Positions 29,621 through 32,551 of a DNA stretch of 32,551 bases are shown piece by piece. Origin of the DNA: Limisphaerales bacterium (GTDB lineage: Bacteria; Verrucomicrobiota; Verrucomicrobiia; Limisphaerales; UBA11358); assembly GCA_003161635.1 (NCBI GenBank), contig PMOA01000018.1:1-32551 (forward strand), read 5' to 3'. Under the pieces are notes generated by a model that worked only from the letters and a program-made list of their open reading frames with translations, did no database searches and was not told the DNA's origin. Every line of letters starts with the position of its first letter. Position 1 is the first letter of the stretch. The translations under genes were made by a program, and so were the position numbers.

Positions 29621-32551
29621 CTATTTTTGCATCGAATCGGCAATCGCGCGGATGGCGGCTTCTTCTTTTGCCTTCTGTTCTTCTGCTGAACCTGTTGATG
29701 TCGAGTGTTTGACTTTGTAGCCCCGTCGAATTTTCACTGATTTCTTTGGCGGTTCAACCGGCAGGGATTTCAGATATTCAATGAACGGATCGGGCTGGAA
29801 ATACCCGACCCGCGCCGCCAGTTCCGCCTCGACGCTGCCGGCAATGACCGCCGCGATCTTCCGCAGCTTTTTCTCGTCCGTGCAAATCATGGCAAACTTC
29901 GGGATTCCGGCCTTCAAACACTTTATGATTTTGTCAGATTCATAGTCTTCCGTGTTGGTGAAGGAGACTTCGCACGCAATGACGAGGCCGTTCCGTTCAA
30001 GCCATACGTCTATGCTGCCCTGGCCGTCCAAGACCGGCTTTTCAATGGTGCTGCGGAAGCCGAGTTTTTCCGCCTCGGCCTTGATGTGTTTCTGGATCGC
30101 CTGATGTTCCGGCCCGCCCCGGCCCTGGCCTTGCTCGCGTGGCGGCTCGTGGATTTCGACGACTGGCGCCGGTGCTGCTTTCAGAATTTCGGAAAGGGGC
30201 GGCGGGGTAAAAGTCGGTGCCGGGGCAGTGGGCGGCTTGGGTTCAACTGGTCTGCTTGGCGGAGAAGTTGGTGGCGGCTCGCCAGGTGTTGGCGTGGCTC
30301 TGGACTTCGCCAGCATCGCCTCCACGTCGGCCCGCGCCGTGCCGTATTTTTTTCTCGAAACCGTGATGACTTCCTGTCGTCGTGCTGCGGCTGCGTTTTT
30401 GTCTGGCTCGCCGGGAAGCGGAACACACAAATTGAAATCATAATCGCTGCGTTCAACGCGGCACACGGCTTGCCCAGTTTCCAAGTTCCGCAAATCCTTC
30501 GCCTCGAAATACGAAAAACCTTCGGCCAATTTCTTGGCATCATCGTCGCCGACACGGAAAACGACACGGGTGAACGGATGGGACATGACGGCACTGGCGA
30601 CTTCCGGGTTGCGTTGCAACTGGTGCAACTCGTGGTGCGCCAGCGTCAGGCCAATCCGATACTTGCGCGCCCCGGAAAGAATCTCCGCCATGCTTGGCGT
30701 GATGAAATTGGCGAACTCATCAATATAAATCCAAAAGTCCCGGCGTGCGGCGATCTGCTGCGCCTGCCGGCTCATGGCCATCTGCTGGAATTTCGACACC
30801 ATCAAAGTTCCGAGCAGATACGAATTTTCCTTGCCCAAAAGTCCCTCCGGCAGTTTGGCCAGAAAGATTTTGCCGGTGTCCATGATCTGCGCGAAGTCCA
30901 GCCGGTTCTCCGGCTGCGAGACCATGTGACGGATGGGCTTTTTGGCAAGGAACGTGTCCAACCGCGTCAAAATCGAACCGATGGACTTGTTGCCGGACAG
31001 ATGCGGAAAGCTTTTCTGCCAGTAATAGACGACTTCCGAATCTTTGACGGATTTCAGGAATTCATTCCGAAAAGCGGGTTCAATGAGAAAGCGGCGTAAG
31101 TCGGCAATGGTGCCGTGCCGGTCGCTTTCCAGAAAGGCCAGAATGGCGTTTTGAAGGACGCTGTTCATCTGGTCGCCCCAGGAAGTCGAGAGGCGTTGGA
31201 ATACGGAAACCAGATCGGAAGCCAAAAGGTTCTTCTCCAATTCGGAATGAGCCGAGAGGATGTTGAAACCAACGGAATACTGTTCATCCGATGGATCAAC
31301 CAAAACCACGTCGTTAATTCGATTGGCCGGGATGATACCGAGAATGCGATCTATCAAATCACCGTGCGGGTCAAACACGGCCACGCCCTCACCGTTCTGA
31401 ATATCCTGCGAAATTAAATTGAAAAGCAGGGTGGATTTGCCCGTGCCGCTGGCCCCTATGATATGCGTGTGCCGGGTGCGTTGTTCGGCGGACAACCTGA
31501 CTTCAATCGTTTTGCCTGCATGGTCGTTCGTGCCAAGCAACAAACCACGCTGCCGGACAATGGCCGGTGCCGCCTTGGTCTTGGTCGTTTGCCGTTGAAA
31601 GACAGGAGAACGGACAGCAGTGGATGGCATATGGACAAAACCATTCAGCTCGTCGATGTTGAGTAGCATTCCAGTGCGGCGGGTCTGCCGCCGTAACACG
31701 TCCTCAATGTGTTCCTCGAACGGGTAATCATCATTTTGAAGCGGGATGAGTTCGTTGCCGTTCGGGAGCGCGAATACGCGCAATGATCCAGCAAGGTCAC
31801 GAGCCAGTTGCACTATGCGGTCAAATTCTTCGGCGCGAAGCAAGATGCGAACAACGGCGGCATACAGTGGCCGGGCAACTTTGTTTTCGGCTGCGTTCGC
31901 CAATTCGGGGAAATCCACAAAAAACGGTTTGCCGTCCGCATGAGAAACGGAATTCACGATGTTGTCCGCCCAGGGATTTTGCACCGGCTGAAACAACACT
32001 TGAAACAATCCAAGCTCGTCCGGCTGTAGCTCCGCCAGTGCGCCTATGATGCCGATGAAGGGGTCAAGCTTGCCACTGGCAAGTGGCAACATGAATTCGT
32101 GTTTCAATCCAAACTCTACCGCCAACGCTTCATCACCTCGGCAGACTTGCCATGCCTGTTCCAAGCCGCCTTCACGCGAGACAAACACGGCTTCGGGAAA
32201 ATATGCCTGCAACTGGCGGCGGAGCAACGGAGCATCATTGGCAGCGGCGGCAAATTGCGCGGTCACTTTTTTGTGAGTGCCGAGCAATTCAAAGGCAATC
32301 GGCTCGCGGCACAATGACAAATTCAAAAGGAACTGCTCGAATGCCTCCTTGGAGATGTCGAGTTTGTCCGGGAGCGATGCCTGTAATTCCACCAGGGATT
32401 CACGAACGAGCGGTGTCGGTTCCGATTCTTCTTCCGGTTCGGGAATGGCCGGTGCAACTGTGGGTTCGGGGCTTAACTTCTGGCTTAACCTTTGCACCAG
32501 CGAACTTAAAAAGGTTGGCCTGGCCCCGTCGTCAACGGGTGGGGTTGCGGG
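29621..32551 (-). CDS. Conjugation-type ATPase (TraG/TraD-like) with nuclease-like C-terminus, 5' partial
   Basis: The frame is open at the window's right edge, so the true start is outside; at least 976 codons are visible. The core is a DUF87/TraD-like motor. Walker A lies in GASGTGKSTLLFN (near 31431-31460), VAVFDPHGDL follows, and a Walker B-like FWIYIDEFANF lies near 30712-30735. ARKYRIGLTLAHHELHQL is typical of coupling proteins that feed DNA to a type IV secretion channel. A proline-rich linker (around 30130-30290) leads to a separate domain with GQGSIDVWLERNGLVIACEV and NTEDYESDKIIKCL. This recalls PD-(D/E)XK nucleases, except that the usual E-x-K is E-x-S. No transmembrane helix is visible in this part. 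It suggests the window enters an integrative conjugative or mobilisable element. Confidence 0.88.
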   Translation of the reverse strand, partial: PATPPVDDGARPTFLSSLVQRLSQKLSPEPTVAPAIPEPEEESEPTPLVRESLVELQASLPDKLDISKEAFEQFLLNLSLCREPIAFELLGTHKKVTAQFAAAANDAPLLRRQLQAYFPEAVFVSREGGLEQAWQVCRGDEALAVEFGLKHEFMLPLASGKLDPFIGIIGALAELQPDELGLFQVLFQPVQNPWADNIVNSVSHADGKPFFVDFPELANAAENKVARPLYAAVVRILLRAEEFDRIVQLARDLAGSLRVFALPNGNELIPLQNDDYPFEEHIEDVLRRQTRRTGMLLNIDELNGFVHMPSTAVRSPVFQRQTTKTKAAPAIVRQRGLLLGTNDHAGKTIEVRLSAEQRTRHTHIIGASGTGKSTLLFNLISQDIQNGEGVAVFDPHGDLIDRILGIIPANRINDVVLVDPSDEQYSVGFNILSAHSELEKNLLASDLVSVFQRLSTSWGDQMNSVLQNAILAFLESDRHGTIADLRRFLIEPAFRNEFLKSVKDSEVVYYWQKSFPHLSGNKSIGSILTRLDTFLAKKPIRHMVSQPENRLDFAQIMDTGKIFLAKLPEGLLGKENSYLLGTLMVSKFQQMAMSRQAQQIAARRDFWIYIDEFANFITPSMAEILSGARKYRIGLTLAHHELHQLQRNPEVASAVMSHPFTRVVFRVGDDDAKKLAEGFSYFEAKDLRNLETGQAVCRVERSDYDFNLCVPLPGEPDKNAAAARRQEVITVSRKKYGTARADVEAMLAKSRATPTPGEPPPTSPPSRPVEPKPPTAPAPTFTPPPLSEILKAAPAPVVEIHEPPREQGQGRGGPEHQAIQKHIKAEAEKLGFRSTIEKPVLDGQGSIDVWLERNGLVIACEVSFTNTEDYESDKIIKCLKAGIPKFAMICTDEKKLRKIAAVIAGSVEAELAARVGYFQPDPFIEYLKSLPVEPPKKSVKIRRGYKVKHSTSTGSAEEQKAKEEAAIRAIADSMQK

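Noticed and set aside
1-32551. CRISPR arrays, tRNA or rRNA genes, classical IS transposases
   Set aside because: No regularly spaced repeats, no cloverleaf or rRNA-like segments and no DDE transposase reading frame were seen by eye on either strand.

Overview
The window reads as a chromosomal segment of a member of the Verrucomicrobiota, probably a soil or freshwater polysaccharide degrader of the Pedosphaera/Limisphaera or Opitutus type. This is inferred from gene style: large exported proteins mixing Ig-like, LamG and carbohydrate-active domains, a pseudopilin with the [20 protein letters not shown] start and an H-x(n)-DG tail, and a periplasmic beta-propeller histidine kinase paired with a LuxR-type response regulator. 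No rRNA, tRNA or housekeeping gene is present to fix the taxon.

Left edge (1-1390): an integron-like gene cassette encoding a small lipoprotein lies between two attC-like sites. A small XRE-type HTH gene follows, then a decayed thioredoxin fragment.

Centre (1391-26212): a polysaccharide-utilisation locus, nearly all on the minus strand. In transcription order it holds a sensor kinase, a response regulator, a large Ig/LamG exported protein, a pseudopilin-like protein, a GH2 beta-galactosidase, a multidomain GH5 glucanase, a GH141-like beta-helix protein with a C-terminal PDZ domain, a tiny secretable ORF, a second GH2 enzyme and a GH29 alpha-L-fucosidase. A GH39-like enzyme is transcribed divergently from the kinase. 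The set (endo-glucanase, galactosidases, fucosidase, xylosidase-like enzyme) suggests a fucosylated, galactosylated hemicellulose such as xyloglucan as substrate. No GH31 alpha-xylosidase, SusC/SusD pair or sulfatase is seen, so the substrate is inference only. A 131-bp imperfect palindrome sits inside the operon between the GH5 and beta-helix genes.

Gene graveyard (26213-27423): the 5' end of a carboxylesterase gene is fused head-on to an internal piece of a third GH2 gene, which abuts the tail of a TPR-like gene. A 53-aa antitoxin-like ORF and a strong terminator-like hairpin follow.

Right edge (27424-32551): a second small XRE-type HTH gene ends at an inverted repeat and starts at an attC-like site. 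That site carries a 25-bp perfect copy of sequence from the attC-like site at position 454. Next come a large serine recombinase, a divergent small HTH protein and a conjugation-type (TraG/TraD-like) ATPase with a nuclease-like C-terminal domain; the ATPase runs off the window edge. This end looks like part of an integrative conjugative or mobilisable element. The glycan locus is therefore bracketed by recombination sites, which is the most interesting structural feature here.
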